NCBI RefSeq assembly: GCF_012933545.1
Contig: NZ_JAADJU010000006.1
Coordinates: 62,001 to 126,000 of the forward strand
Length of the DNA: 64,000 bases
Direction of reading: 5' to 3'
From: Rouxiella aceris
GTDB taxonomy: Bacteria; Pseudomonadota; Gammaproteobacteria; Enterobacterales; Enterobacteriaceae
Positions 27,240 to 36,816 of this stretch are shown here, in pieces. The translations under genes were made by a program, and so were the position numbers. The notes beneath the pieces were generated by a model that was not told the DNA's origin, made no database searches, and saw only the letters and a program-made list of their open reading frames with translations. Numbering within the stretch: position 1 is the first letter of the stretch; the number at the start of each line of letters is the position of its first letter.

Positions 27240-27260
27240 TCAGGCAGGGGTTAAGCATTA

Positions 27261-27287
27261 AAAGGTGGCTAAGGCCGCCTTTTTTTA
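27261..27287 (+). terminator. talB terminator
   Basis: AAAGGTGGC and GCCGCCTTT form a nine-pair stem with one G-T wobble around TAAG-type loop sequence, followed by seven or more T residues. Confidence 0.85.
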
Positions 27288-27375
27288 TCTCTGCGTTTAT
27301 GAAATCCCGATCCCCGCTCTACCGCCTGGCAAGGTTATCGATATACTTAGCTTTTAGATGTCCTGGAGGGGAACA

Positions 27376-27963
27376 ATGGATAAATTACGTATAGGTCTGG
27401 TATCGGTATCCGATAGGGCTTCAAGTGGGGTCTATGAGGATAAAGGCATTCCGGCATTGGCTGCCTGGCTGGAAGAGGCGTTGATTACCCCTTTCTGTCT
27501 TGAACAACGCCTGATCCCTGACGAACAGCCGTTGATTGAGCAGGCGCTGTGCGAGCTGGTGGATGAAGCGGGATGCCATCTGGTACTGACCACCGGTGGC
27601 ACCGGCCCGGCCCGCCGCGATGTCACGCCAGATGCCACGCTGGCGGTGGCCGATCGTTTAATGCCTGGCTTTGGCGAGCAAATGCGCCAGATCAGCCTGC
27701 ATTTTGTGCCTACCGCGATTTTATCGCGTCAGGTTGGGGTGATCCGCAAGCAGGCGCTGATCCTCAATTTGCCTGGTCAGCCGAAATCGATCAAAGAAAC
27801 CCTGGAAGGACTGAAAGATCCGCAAGGCAAGGTTATCGTGTCAGGAATATTTGCCAGCGTCCCCTATTGTATACAGCTGCTGGATGGCCCGTACATTGAA
27901 ACGGACAGCCAGCTGGTAGCAGCATTTCGCCCAAAGAGCGCCATACGCGACACAAAAATCTAA
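27376..27963 (+). CDS. mog: Molybdopterin adenylyltransferase
   Basis: 195 residues from the ATG at 27376 preceded by GGAGGGG; this is the E. coli length. The MoaB/Mog fold signature [23 protein letters not shown] is intact, as are VSVSDRASSGVYEDKGIPAL at the N-terminus and LILNLPGQPKSIKETL. It activates molybdopterin by adenylation before molybdate insertion by MoeA. Next to talB as in E. coli, but an additional transporter gene follows before satP. Confidence 0.96.
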   Translation: MDKLRIGLVSVSDRASSGVYEDKGIPALAAWLEEALITPFCLEQRLIPDEQPLIEQALCELVDEAGCHLVLTTGGTGPARRDVTPDATLAVADRLMPGFGEQMRQISLHFVPTAILSRQVGVIRKQALILNLPGQPKSIKETLEGLKDPQGKVIVSGIFASVPYCIQLLDGPYIETDSQLVAAFRPKSAIRDTKI

Positions 27964-28088
27964 AGATCGATTATTTCTAAGATAAGATCCAAACTGGGTG
28001 GTGTGAAAATTATTTGCCGCTTATGGTAATGTTTAGTTTACATAATAGCGGCAAAATTTTACTTCAACCTGGTGCGATACGGTATCTT

Positions 28089-29411
28089 ATGCAACACGAC
28101 AATCATCGCCGACTGAATCGGCAGGACTACAAAACGCTCTCTCTCGCTGCCTTGGGTGGCGCGCTGGAGTTCTACGATTTTATCATTTTTGTCTTCTTTG
28201 CTGCGGTCATCGGCGATCTGTTTTTCCCGGCGACTATGCCGGACTGGCTGCGCCAGGCGCAAACCTTTGGCATTTTTGCCGCCGGTTATCTGGCTCGTCC
28301 GCTGGGCGGCGTTGTGATGGCGCACTTTGGTGATTTGGTCGGTCGTAAGCGCATGTTCAGCTTAAGCATACTGTTAATGGCGCTGCCCACCCTGGCCATT
28401 GGTATGCTGCCGACCTATTCCTCGATTGGCATTGCCGCTCCCTTGCTGTTGTTGCTGATGCGTGTGCTCCAAGGGGCGGCGATTGGTGGCGAAGTGCCGG
28501 GGGCCTGGGTATTTGTCGCCGAACACGTTCCTCGCCAGCGCATGGGCTTTGCCTGCGGCACCCTGACGGCAGGCCTGACTGCCGGGATTCTACTTGGGTC
28601 AGTCGTTGCCACCCTGATTAACACCCTGTTGCCAGCAGCGACCATTGTGCATGGCGGCTGGCGTATTCCCTTCTTTCTCGGCGGTATTTTTGGCCTGGTT
28701 GCCCTCTATTTACGCCGCTGGCTGCAGGAAACCCCGGTTTTTATCGCCATGAAATCCCATAAAACCCTGGCCGAAGGCTTGCCGCTCAAGTCGGTGATTG
28801 CTCATCACAAGAAAGCCATTGTGGTATCGATGCTGATGACCTGGCTGCTCTCTGCCTGCATTGTGGTGGTGATCCTGATGACCCCCACCTATCTGCAAAA
28901 ACAGTTGGCCATCCCTGCAACTTTGACTTTGCAGGCCAATAGCCTGGCGACCATTGCGCTGATTTTTGGCTGTATTACCGCCGGTTGGGTGGTCGATCGT
29001 CTCGGGGCGAGTAAAACCTTTATTATTGGCAGTCTGTTTTTTGGCGTCTGTAGCGGGTCGTTTTACTATCTGGTGGCGCAAAATCATGAGCTGCTGAGAG
29101 TGATGTATACCCTGGTTGGTTTCAGCATTGGGGTGGTGGGGGCGGTGCCCTTTGTGCTGGTACGGGCCTTTCCGGCGGAGGTGCGCTTTAGCGGTATTTC
29201 CTTTTCTTATAATTTGGCCTACGCCATTTTTGGTGGCTTGACGCCGATTTTTGTCACACTGATTATGCGACTGACGCCAATGGCACCCGCCTATTATGTG
29301 CTGGCACTGGCAATGATCGGTCTGGGGCTGGGGATTTACCTGCGTCGGGAGGTCAATCCGCTCTCGCAGATTGAAACCCGGCTGGCGGATCCGTTGTCAT
29401 CGGGGAACTGA
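28089..29411 (+). CDS. MFS transporter of the metabolite:H+ symporter (ProP/ShiA-like) family
   Basis: 440 residues from the ATG at 28089, chosen because the family's soluble N-terminus followed by ALGGALEFYDFIIFVFFAAVIG begins here; no start candidate has a strong ribosome site, and frames are open up to 75 bases further upstream. Twelve hydrophobic segments are visible. The loop after helix 2 has the MHS signature RPLGGVVMAHFGDLVGRKRMF, and VLQGAAIGGEVPGAWVFVAEH follows in helix 4. Family members take up osmolytes, shikimate, citrate or dicarboxylates with protons; the substrate cannot be assigned. E. coli has no gene here between mog and satP. Confidence 0.88.
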   Translation: MQHDNHRRLNRQDYKTLSLAALGGALEFYDFIIFVFFAAVIGDLFFPATMPDWLRQAQTFGIFAAGYLARPLGGVVMAHFGDLVGRKRMFSLSILLMALPTLAIGMLPTYSSIGIAAPLLLLLMRVLQGAAIGGEVPGAWVFVAEHVPRQRMGFACGTLTAGLTAGILLGSVVATLINTLLPAATIVHGGWRIPFFLGGIFGLVALYLRRWLQETPVFIAMKSHKTLAEGLPLKSVIAHHKKAIVVSMLMTWLLSACIVVVILMTPTYLQKQLAIPATLTLQANSLATIALIFGCITAGWVVDRLGASKTFIIGSLFFGVCSGSFYYLVAQNHELLRVMYTLVGFSIGVVGAVPFVLVRAFPAEVRFSGISFSYNLAYAIFGGLTPIFVTLIMRLTPMAPAYYVLALAMIGLGLGIYLRREVNPLSQIETRLADPLSSGN

Positions 29412-29416
29412 AGCAT

Positions 29417-29436
29417 TAAAACCGCATCCTTGCGGT
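29417..29436 (-). terminator. satP terminator
   Basis: ACCGCA and TGCGGT form a 6-bp stem with a TCCT loop; on the minus strand the stem is followed by TTTT. It lies 12 bases past the satP stop and just after the convergent MFS gene. Confidence 0.55.
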
Positions 29437-29448
29437 AGGGGGGCTGCC

Positions 29449-30012
29449 TTATTTGGCGCCCACAGGCATAAGCGCGTAACCGCATTGCGCGTTTATCACC
29501 TCTGCCATTGCCAGATAGATGGCGCTGGCGCCGCAGAAGATACCTTCATAGCCAGCCAGGTGCAGCAGGGCGGCGTTATCGGTGAGATGTCCAACGGCCA
29601 GCATGCCGAACAGCACCGTCAGGGTACCAAACACCACCTGCAGGCCACGGCTATGTTGCAGTGAGCCAATAAACATAAACAGGGTGAAGATGCCCCACAG
29701 AGCGAGGAAAGCGCCGAGTTGTTTGTCATCGGCGGCTTCTGCCAGACCCATTTTAGGCAGCAGCAAGATACCAACCAGGCTTAACCAGAAAGCGCCGTAG
29801 GAGATAAAGGCAGTCATGCCGAAGGTATTACCTTTTTTATACTCCAGCAGGCCGGCCAGGATCTGGCTGATGCCACCAAAGAAAATGCCCATACTGATGA
29901 TGACTGAAGTCAGTGGGAAAAAACCGGCATTGTGCATATTCAGTAAAACGGTGGTCATGCCAAATCCCATCAGACCGAGGGGGCCTGGATTGGCCAATTG
30001 TGTGTCGCGCAT
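29449..30012 (-). CDS. satP: Succinate-acetate/proton symporter
   Basis: 187 residues (E. coli 188) with six hydrophobic helices. The GPR1/FUN34/YaaH family motif [18 protein letters not shown] stands at the N-terminus. It imports acetate and succinate with protons, probably as a hexamer. Positioned before dnaK and transcribed away from it, as in E. coli; the 306-bp gap between the two starts holds the dnaK heat-shock promoter. Confidence 0.95.
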   Translation of the reverse strand: MRDTQLANPGPLGLMGFGMTTVLLNMHNAGFFPLTSVIISMGIFFGGISQILAGLLEYKKGNTFGMTAFISYGAFWLSLVGILLLPKMGLAEAADDKQLGAFLALWGIFTLFMFIGSLQHSRGLQVVFGTLTVLFGMLAVGHLTDNAALLHLAGYEGIFCGASAIYLAMAEVINAQCGYALMPVGAK

Positions 30013-30169
30013 AAGATATCCCGAAGTGTTTGAATGTGAATTAAAATCTCAGAAACAAGAAATCGGTGATTATCCAGTCATGATCTGAGCGACGGGCATC
30101 ATAGAGAGGGGCGCAACGAGATATATTGATCTTAAAGGGCAATTAAGACGATTTTTTTTTGTCTTCCCC

Positions 30170-30197
30170 CTTGATGCTGCGTTGCATGACCCCATCT
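30170..30197 (+). promoter_or_regulatory. Sigma-32 heat-shock promoter of dnaKJ
   Basis: CTTGAT preceded by CCCC and, 14 bp later, CCCCATCT match the heat-shock consensus (CTTGAA, 13-17 bp, CCCCAT-T). Both boxes are nearly identical to the E. coli dnaK P1 promoter. They lie 122 bp before the dnaK ATG. Confidence 0.9.
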
Positions 30198-30318
30198 TAT
30201 TCTCAACCGCAGTTGTTACCGCCGGTCTTATGCAATATCGGACAGTTGAAAACCAAGAAACCGTCCGCATATAGAGTAGCAACCTGAACGAATATGAATT
30301 TTAGTGGAGACGTTTTAG

Positions 30319-32220
30319 ATGGGTAAAATTATTGGGATCGACCTGGGTACTACCAACTCTTGTGTAGCGATCATGGATGGCACTACGGCACGTGTGCTTG
30401 AAAACGCTGAAGGCGACCGTACAACACCTTCTATCATTGCTTATGCGCAAGATGGCGAAATCCTGGTTGGCCAACCGGCTAAGCGTCAGGCTGTCACTAA
30501 CCCGCAGAACACGCTGTTTGCTATCAAGCGTCTGATTGGTCGTCGTTTTCAGGACGAAGAAGTTCAGCGTGACAAAGGCATTATGCCTTACAGCATCGTC
30601 AGTGCTGATAACGGTGACGCCTGGATTGACGTAAAAGGTCAAAAAATTGCACCACCGCAGATCTCTGCCGAAGTGCTGAAGAAAATGAAGAAAACGGCTG
30701 AAGATTACCTGGGTGAACCAGTGACTGAAGCGGTTATCACTGTTCCGGCCTACTTTAACGATGCGCAACGTCAGGCAACCAAAGACGCCGGCCGTATCGC
30801 AGGTCTGGAAGTAAAACGTATTATCAACGAACCTACCGCCGCTGCACTGGCCTATGGCCTCGACCGCGAAGTGGGTAACCGCACTATCGCCGTTTATGAC
30901 CTCGGTGGTGGTACTTTCGATATCTCTATTATCGAAATCGATGAAGTTGATGGCGAAAAAACCTTTGAAGTTCTGGCAACCAACGGTGATACCCACTTGG
31001 GTGGTGAAGACTTCGATAGCCGTCTGATCAACTACCTGGTTGAAGAATTCAAGAAAGACCAGGGTATGGATCTGCGTAACGATCCGCTGGCAATGCAACG
31101 TCTGAAAGAAGCCGCAGAGAAAGCCAAAATTGAGCTCTCTTCTGCACAGCAGACTGACGTTAACCTGCCGTACATTACTGCTGACGGCAGCGGTCCGAAA
31201 CATATGAACATTAAAGTAACCCGTGCAAAACTGGAATCTCTGGTTGAAGACCTGGTTGCCCGTTCTATCGATCCGCTGAAAGTGGCACTGAAAGATGCTG
31301 GCCTGTCTGTTTCCGAAATCCAGGACGTTATCCTGGTTGGTGGTCAGACGCGTATGCCAATGGTTCAGAAGAAAGTCGCTGATTTCTTCGGTAAAGAACC
31401 ACGTAAAGACGTTAACCCAGATGAAGCAGTGGCCATTGGTGCTGCGGTTCAGGGCGGCGTGTTGTCAGGTGATGTCAAAGACGTGTTGTTGCTGGATGTG
31501 ACTCCACTGTCCCTGGGTATCGAAACCATGGGCGGCGTGATGACTCCGCTGATCACCAAAAACACCACCATCCCGACTAAACACAGCCAGGTGTTCTCTA
31601 CCGCAGAAGACAACCAGTCTGCGGTAACCATTCACGTGGTTCAGGGTGAACGTAAACGTTCAATCGACAACAAGTCGCTGGGTCAGTTTAACCTGGATGG
31701 TATTCAGGCTGCACCACGCGGTATGGCGCAGATCGAAGTGACCTTCGACCTCGACGCCGACGGTATTTTGCACGTGTCTGCCAAAGACAAGAATACCGGC
31801 CGTGAACAGAAGATCACCATCAAGGCTTCTTCTGGTCTGAGTGAAGAAGAAATTCAGAAAATGGTTAACGATGCCGAAGCCAATGCGGAATCGGATCGCA
31901 AGTTTGAAGAGCTGGTGCAGACCCGCAATCAGGCTGACCATTTGATCCACGGTACGCGCAAACAGCTGGAAGAAGCCGGTGACAAACTGCCTGCTGAAGA
32001 CAAGACCGCGGTTGAAGATGCACTGAAAGCGCTGGAAGTATCAGCAAAAGGCGAAGACAAAGCGGATATCGAAGCGAAAATCCAGGCGCTGGTCCAGGTT
32101 TCTGGCAAGCTGATGGAAATGGCTCAGCAGGATGCACAGGCTGCAAGCGGCGATGCCAGCGCGAAGAAAGATGACGACGTTGTCGATGCTGAATTTGAAG
32201 AAGTCAAAGACAAAAAATAA
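30319..32220 (+). CDS. dnaK: Molecular chaperone DnaK (Hsp70)
   Basis: 633 residues (E. coli 638) with a good ribosome site (GGAGA). ATPase domain: [34 protein letters not shown] and [15 protein letters not shown]; linker VLLLDVTP; substrate-binding domain after it; lid and the conserved C-terminal tail [13 protein letters not shown]. Works with DnaJ, encoded 168 bp downstream, and GrpE in folding and heat-shock control. A long open frame on the opposite strand mirrors its regular codon use and is not called. Confidence 0.99.
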   Translation: MGKIIGIDLGTTNSCVAIMDGTTARVLENAEGDRTTPSIIAYAQDGEILVGQPAKRQAVTNPQNTLFAIKRLIGRRFQDEEVQRDKGIMPYSIVSADNGDAWIDVKGQKIAPPQISAEVLKKMKKTAEDYLGEPVTEAVITVPAYFNDAQRQATKDAGRIAGLEVKRIINEPTAAALAYGLDREVGNRTIAVYDLGGGTFDISIIEIDEVDGEKTFEVLATNGDTHLGGEDFDSRLINYLVEEFKKDQGMDLRNDPLAMQRLKEAAEKAKIELSSAQQTDVNLPYITADGSGPKHMNIKVTRAKLESLVEDLVARSIDPLKVALKDAGLSVSEIQDVILVGGQTRMPMVQKKVADFFGKEPRKDVNPDEAVAIGAAVQGGVLSGDVKDVLLLDVTPLSLGIETMGGVMTPLITKNTTIPTKHSQVFSTAEDNQSAVTIHVVQGERKRSIDNKSLGQFNLDGIQAAPRGMAQIEVTFDLDADGILHVSAKDKNTGREQKITIKASSGLSEEEIQKMVNDAEANAESDRKFEELVQTRNQADHLIHGTRKQLEEAGDKLPAEDKTAVEDALKALEVSAKGEDKADIEAKIQALVQVSGKLMEMAQQDAQAASGDASAKKDDDVVDAEFEEVKDKK

Positions 32221-32332
32221 TTGCCCTTAAGCGGGCACAGTAATCGCGGTATGGCCAAATATCTTCAAGAGAGAGAAAGTTAACACTACTCTCTTTTGAA
32301 GAATAAAGAGGATACTCGGTTATTGATAACCA

Positions 32333-32364
32333 GCACGGGCGTCGAGGAAACTCTGCGCCCGTGC
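32333..32364 (+). repeat. Intercistronic hairpin between dnaK and dnaJ
   Basis: GCACGGGCG and CGCCCGTGC form a perfect 9-bp stem around an inner GAG/CTC pairing, 25 bases before the dnaJ ATG. No T-run follows, so it is more likely to tune mRNA stability or dnaJ translation than to terminate. Confidence 0.7.
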
Positions 32365-32388
32365 ACGCATGTTGAGGGTAGCAAAGGC

Positions 32389-33528
32389 ATGGCTAAGCAA
32401 GACTACTATGAGATTTTGGGCGTCGCCAAAACAGCGGATGAGCGTGAAATCAAAAAGGCTTATAAGCGCCTGGCGATGAAACATCACCCGGATCGCAATC
32501 AGGGTGATAAAGCATCAGAAAGCAAATTTAAAGAAATTAAAGAAGCCTATGAAATTCTGACCGATGCGCAAAAGCGTGCGGCTTATGATCAATACGGTCA
32601 CGCAGCCTTTGAACAAGGCGGTATGGGTGGCGGTGGCGGTTATGGCGGCGGCGCAGGCGGCGGAGACTTTAGCGACATCTTTGGTGACGTCTTTGGCGAT
32701 ATCTTTGGTGGCGGCCGTCGTCAACGCGCCAGCCGTGGCTCAGATCTGCGTTACAACATGGACCTGACGCTTGAAGAGGCGGTGCGTGGCGTAACCAAAG
32801 AAATACGCATTCCAACACTGGAAGAGTGTGACGTTTGCCACGGCAGCGGTGCCAAAGCCGGCAGCAAGCCTGTCAGTTGTCCAACCTGTCACGGTGCCGG
32901 CCAGGTGCAGATGCGCCAGGGCTTCTTTACCGTACAGCAGGCCTGTCCGACCTGTCACGGCCGCGGCAACATCATCAAGGACCCTTGCACCAAATGTCAC
33001 GGTCATGGTCGCGTAGAGCGTGCCAAGACCCTGTCTGTCAAGATCCCGGCGGGTGTGGACACCGGTGACCGTATTCGTCTCGAAGGTGAAGGCGAAGCCG
33101 GTGAGCATGGTGCGCCAGCGGGCGACTTGTACGTACAGGTTCAGGTCAAAGCGCATAAAATCTTTGAACGTGAAGGCAATAACCTGTACTGCGAAGTGCC
33201 AATCAATTTTGCGATGGCAGCCCTGGGTGGCGAGATTGAAGTGCCGACCCTGGATGGCCGTGTCAATCTGAAGATCCCTTCAGAAACGCAAACCGGCAAA
33301 CTGTTCCGCATGCGTGGACGTGGTGTGAAATCCGTTCGCGGTGGCGCGCAAGGCGATCTGCTTTGTCGCGTGGTGGTTGAGACGCCAGTGAGTCTCAACG
33401 ATAAACAGAAACAGCTGCTTCGCGACCTGGAAGAGAGTTTTGGTGGTGTGTCGGGAGAGAAAAACAGCCCGCGCTCTAAAAGCTTTCTGGACGGTGTGAA
33501 AAAGTTTTTCGATGATCTAACGCGTTAA
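32389..33528 (+). CDS. dnaJ: Co-chaperone DnaJ (Hsp40)
   Basis: 379 residues from ATG at 32389 (E. coli 376); an upstream in-frame extension covers the intercistronic hairpin and is not protein-like. J domain with the HPD motif in [11 protein letters not shown], Gly/Phe-rich region ([18 protein letters not shown]), four CxxCxGxG zinc-binding repeats ([32 protein letters not shown]), then the client-binding C-terminal domains. It stimulates DnaK ATP hydrolysis and delivers substrates. Confidence 0.99.
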   Translation: MAKQDYYEILGVAKTADEREIKKAYKRLAMKHHPDRNQGDKASESKFKEIKEAYEILTDAQKRAAYDQYGHAAFEQGGMGGGGGYGGGAGGGDFSDIFGDVFGDIFGGGRRQRASRGSDLRYNMDLTLEEAVRGVTKEIRIPTLEECDVCHGSGAKAGSKPVSCPTCHGAGQVQMRQGFFTVQQACPTCHGRGNIIKDPCTKCHGHGRVERAKTLSVKIPAGVDTGDRIRLEGEGEAGEHGAPAGDLYVQVQVKAHKIFEREGNNLYCEVPINFAMAALGGEIEVPTLDGRVNLKIPSETQTGKLFRMRGRGVKSVRGGAQGDLLCRVVVETPVSLNDKQKQLLRDLEESFGGVSGEKNSPRSKSFLDGVKKFFDDLTR

Positions 33529-33558
33529 ATTTTAAATATATTTAATGTGTTGAAACTC

Positions 33559-33587
33559 AATCCCTGACTGCAAAGTCGGGGATTTTT
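33559..33587 (+). terminator. dnaKJ terminator
   Basis: AATCCC-T-GACT and AGTC-G-GGGATT pair across a GCAA tetraloop and are followed by TTTTT, 31 bases after the dnaJ stop. Confidence 0.8.
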
Positions 33588-33739
33588 ATTTATGTATATA
33601 ATTATAGGGTAAATTTCCCAGACCCTCACCCGGTAAGCGCATAAACGGCTTTTGCTGTCGTCGACATCTGAGTACAATTCGCCACTTATTCCGTGCGATG
33701 TGATTTCACGGGTGTCATTTTTAAAAGGAGTACAAAAGA

Positions 33740-34921
33740 GTGACAAACTTGATTCGTCAATTCTTACGTATGGAAGCCTCGGGCGGTATTGTGTTGATTG
33801 TTGCCGCTGTTATTGCCCTGCTGATGGCGAATACTTCGTTAAGCAATCTCTATCTTGAGTTTCTCAATACGCCGGTGACTGCGGGCATTGGGCATTTTAT
33901 GCTTAACAAACCGCTGTTGCTGTGGGTCAATGATGGACTGATGGCCATTTTCTTTCTGATCGTTGGCCTGGAAGTGAAACGCGAGCTGCTGGAAGGTGCG
34001 TTATCCAGTCGTGAACAGGCGCTGTTCCCGGCGATTGCCGCTTTGGGGGGAATGATTGCTCCCGCGCTGATTTATCTGTCATTTAACGGTGCCGATGAGC
34101 TGGCGCGTCACGGCTGGGCGATCCCTGCGGCGACCGATATTGCCTTCGCCCTCGGGGTGATGGGGCTGCTAGGCTCACGGGTTCCAACCAGCCTGAAGGT
34201 CTTTTTGCTGGCGCTGGCCATTATTGACGACCTCGGTGCTATCGTGATCATTGCCGTGTTCTTCAGCCACGATGTTTCCATATTGGCGCTCACGCTTTCG
34301 CTGCTGTCGATTGCTATTCTGGTCTGGCTTAACTGGCGCGGGGTCAGCCAGTTAACCCCATACGTGATTATGGGCATTATCCTCTGGCTGTGTATTCTGC
34401 AATCGGGGATCCACGCCACGCTGGCCGGGGTGATCCTTGGTTTCCTTATCCCATTGAAAACGCCAGAAGGGAAGTCGCCGGCACGCCGCGTCGAGCATGG
34501 TATTCATCCCTGGGTTGCCTGGCTGATTTTGCCGCTGTTTGCGTTTGCCAATGCCGGGGTCTCCTTGCAGGGTGTCTCGACCGAAGGCGTGTTGTCTCTG
34601 TTGCCAATGGGCATCGCTGCCGGGTTACTGATTGGTAAACCGGTGGGTATTATGCTGTTTTGCTGGATCTCGATAAAACTGGGTATTGCCCAGTTGCCGT
34701 CGGGGGTTCGCTTTAAGCATATTGCCGCCGTTTCGGTACTTTGTGGTATTGGCTTTACGATGTCGATATTTTTGGCATCGCTGGCATTTGGCGACGCGGA
34801 CGCATCGATGATGATTTATGCCAAGATCGGCATTTTGCTGGGATCGGTGTTGTCGGCGGTGGCGGGCTATCTGTTGCTGAGTCAGGTGTTACCGGCAAAA
34901 TCGGTGCAGAAGGCGGGGTAA
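33740..34921 (+). CDS. nhaA: Na+/H+ antiporter NhaA
   Basis: 393 residues (E. coli 388), GTG start at 33740 with AAGGAG upstream. Twelve hydrophobic helices. The two essential aspartates are in [14 protein letters not shown] (near 163-164), the helix IV discontinuity in [11 protein letters not shown], and [16 protein letters not shown] forms helix I. It exports sodium for two protons and serves pH and salt tolerance. In E. coli the LysR-type activator nhaR follows; here a terminator and rpsT follow directly, so activation by a local NhaR is not evident. Confidence 0.97.
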   Translation: MTNLIRQFLRMEASGGIVLIVAAVIALLMANTSLSNLYLEFLNTPVTAGIGHFMLNKPLLLWVNDGLMAIFFLIVGLEVKRELLEGALSSREQALFPAIAALGGMIAPALIYLSFNGADELARHGWAIPAATDIAFALGVMGLLGSRVPTSLKVFLLALAIIDDLGAIVIIAVFFSHDVSILALTLSLLSIAILVWLNWRGVSQLTPYVIMGIILWLCILQSGIHATLAGVILGFLIPLKTPEGKSPARRVEHGIHPWVAWLILPLFAFANAGVSLQGVSTEGVLSLLPMGIAAGLLIGKPVGIMLFCWISIKLGIAQLPSGVRFKHIAAVSVLCGIGFTMSIFLASLAFGDADASMMIYAKIGILLGSVLSAVAGYLLLSQVLPAKSVQKAG

Positions 34922-34925
34922 AATG

Positions 34926-34947
34926 CGGGGGCCTTGGCCCCCGTTTT
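34926..34947 (+). terminator. nhaA terminator
   Basis: CGGGGGCC and GGCCCCCG form an 8-bp GC stem with a two-base TT turn and end in TTTT, only four bases after the nhaA stop codon. Confidence 0.8.
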
Positions 34948-34997
34948 ACTGCCAAGGGTGCTGGCGCTGATAATCTTGCTTGCCAAAATTTGGGCAT

Positions 34998-35024
34998 AAA
35001 AAAACCGGCAAAGCCGGTTTTTTT
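34998..35024. terminator. rpsT terminator (bidirectional)
   Basis: AAACCGGC and GCCGGTTT with AAA loop, flanked by an A-run on one side and a T-run of seven on the other, so it can stop transcription from either strand. It lies 24 bases beyond the rpsT stop. Confidence 0.88.
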
Positions 35025-35047
35025 ATCAAGCTCTCAACAGAATGCGA

Positions 35048-35311
35048 TTATTGCATTGCGTTGATTTGCGCAGTCAGGTTTGACTTATGACGCGCAGCTT
35101 TGTTCTTGTGGATCAGGCCTTTACAGGACTGACGGTCCACAATTGGTTGCATTGCGTTGAATGCATTTTGTGCAGCTTCTTTGTCACCAGCTGCAATAGC
35201 CGTGTGTACCTTCTTGATAAAGGTACGCATCATTGAACGGCGGCTAGCGTTGTGCTGACGGCGTTTTTCTGATTGTACGGCGCGTTTCTTAGCTGATTTG
35301 ATGTTAGCCAA
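35048..35311 (-). CDS. rpsT: 30S ribosomal protein S20
   Basis: 87 residues beginning at a TTG codon (35311): the conserved N-terminus [20 protein letters not shown] follows at once, and E. coli rpsT likewise uses UUG. Longer frames with ATG upstream have no homology. The weak start codon is part of translational autoregulation by free S20. It binds the 5' domain of 16S rRNA. The gene ends in a strong bidirectional terminator. Confidence 0.97.
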   Translation of the reverse strand: MANIKSAKKRAVQSEKRRQHNASRRSMMRTFIKKVHTAIAAGDKEAAQNAFNAMQPIVDRQSCKGLIHKNKAARHKSNLTAQINAMQ

Positions 35312-35813
35312 GGTCCAACTCCCAAATATTTTTCTATTGAGGACAATTCGAAGGCCGAGGAATATGCCTTTTCGGACTTCTTTTGTCAACGGATTTGTGC
35401 AAATAAGCGCCGTTTCTCTATGTTCGAACTTCAGATTATTTCATCCGAACTTCAAGCGACACTTGTTACGTTGTGATGGCGCAGGATTTTAACAGCTTCC
35501 AGCCACAGAATACAGCCCATCGCAATAAAATTCAGTCAAGAAGTGATTATTCTTCCAACAGAGATTGTTAATGCTGAGTTTTTTTGAGAAAACAGAGAAG
35601 GCGTGATGAAAAAGGGGTTTCAACGAAGCCCCGCTGTTTTTCAGGACCCAGTATAGAGATAATCTGCCGACAAGTCGCCCTGATAGCAAAAAAACTGCGT
35701 TATCACTGAGAGAATCCTGCGATCCCGCCAATCGCTGGTTAACCTTATGGGCTGTACAAGGTATAATCCGCCGATTTCCTCTGTTTTGAGCCAGCTATGG
35801 ATTTGAGCCTGTT
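35312..35813. other. rpsT-ribF divergent intergenic region
   Basis: About 500 bp without a supported gene. It should contain the rpsT promoters (near the rpsT end) and the ribF-ileS-lspA promoter. I see no riboswitch-like block and no strong dyad. An 80-codon frame on the minus strand at 35489-35731 has no ribosome site or family resemblance. Confidence 0.5.
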
Positions 35814-36755
35814 ATGGAGCTAATTCGCGGGATACACAATATTCGGGCACGTCACCACGGGTGCGTACTCACTATTGGCAATTTTGACGGTGTACACCGT
35901 GGCCATCAGGCATTGATCGAACAGTTGAAACTGCAAGGTCTACGTCTGGGGTTGCCGGTGATGGTGATGATTTTTGAACCTCAGCCGCTGGAGCTTTTTT
36001 CAGCCGAGAAAGCGCCTGCACGCTTGACCAACCTGCGCGATAAGGCAAAGTATCTCGCCGAATGCGGGATTGACTATTTGCTGTGCGTGAAATTTGATCC
36101 GCGTTTTGCCGCCAACAACGCGCAGGCATTTGTCTCGCAGCTGCTGGTAGAAAAACTGGGGGTCAAGTTTCTGACCGTTGGCGATGATTTCCGCTTTGGC
36201 GCAACGCGTCTCGGGGATTTTACTCTGTTGCAAAAAGCAGGGACGGAGTACGGTTTTGACGTGGTCAGCACGCAGACCTTCCGTGAAGGCGAACGACGCA
36301 TCAGCAGCACGGCGATCCGTGATGCGCTGCGCGATGACCGCCTCGATCTGGCCGAAAACCTGTTGGGTCATCCCTTCAGTATTTCTGGACGGGTAGTCCA
36401 CGGTGACAAGCTGGGACGTACGATCGGTTTTCCCACGGCCAATGTGCCGCTAAAACGCCTGGTCAGCCCGGTGAAAGGGGTCTACGCGGTAGAGGTACTG
36501 GGCGTTGCGCCACAGCCTATTGCCGGCGTAGCCAACATTGGTACACGGCCTACGGTCAACGGTGTCCGCAAGCAGTTGGAAGTCCATCTGCTTGACACCA
36601 CATTAGATTTATATGGGTGCCACATTGATGTGGTGCTACGCGCAAAATTGCGCAGTGAACAACGTTTTGCATCGCTCGATGCGTTAAAGCAGCAGATTGC
36701 CAACGACGAGCAGACAGCCCGGGAATTTTTTGGGCTAAAGACTTTTTTGGGCTAA
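35814..36755 (+). CDS. ribF: Bifunctional riboflavin kinase / FAD synthetase
   Basis: 313 residues, the exact E. coli length. N-terminal nucleotidylyltransferase domain (VLTIGNFDGVHRGHQALI; VGDDFRFGATRLGDF; RISSTAIRDAL) for FMN adenylation, then the riboflavin kinase domain (SGRVVHGDKLGRTIGFPTAN; GVANIGTRPTVNG; LDLYG). The GFPTAN segment coordinates magnesium and ATP. It leads the ileS-lspA-fkpB-ispH cluster, starting 61 bp before ileS. Confidence 0.97.
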   Translation: MELIRGIHNIRARHHGCVLTIGNFDGVHRGHQALIEQLKLQGLRLGLPVMVMIFEPQPLELFSAEKAPARLTNLRDKAKYLAECGIDYLLCVKFDPRFAANNAQAFVSQLLVEKLGVKFLTVGDDFRFGATRLGDFTLLQKAGTEYGFDVVSTQTFREGERRISSTAIRDALRDDRLDLAENLLGHPFSISGRVVHGDKLGRTIGFPTANVPLKRLVSPVKGVYAVEVLGVAPQPIAGVANIGTRPTVNGVRKQLEVHLLDTTLDLYGCHIDVVLRAKLRSEQRFASLDALKQQIANDEQTAREFFGLKTFLG

Positions 36756-36816
36756 AAACCTAGCGCAATCCCCAATAGTAGCCCGGCATTGAGCCGAAAA
36801 ATGGAACCGAGAATCT

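Noticed and set aside
30301-31203. Open frame of about 300 codons antisense to dnaK
   Set aside because: Shadow of the highly regular dnaK codon use; would start inside the gene and end at its start, with no homology.
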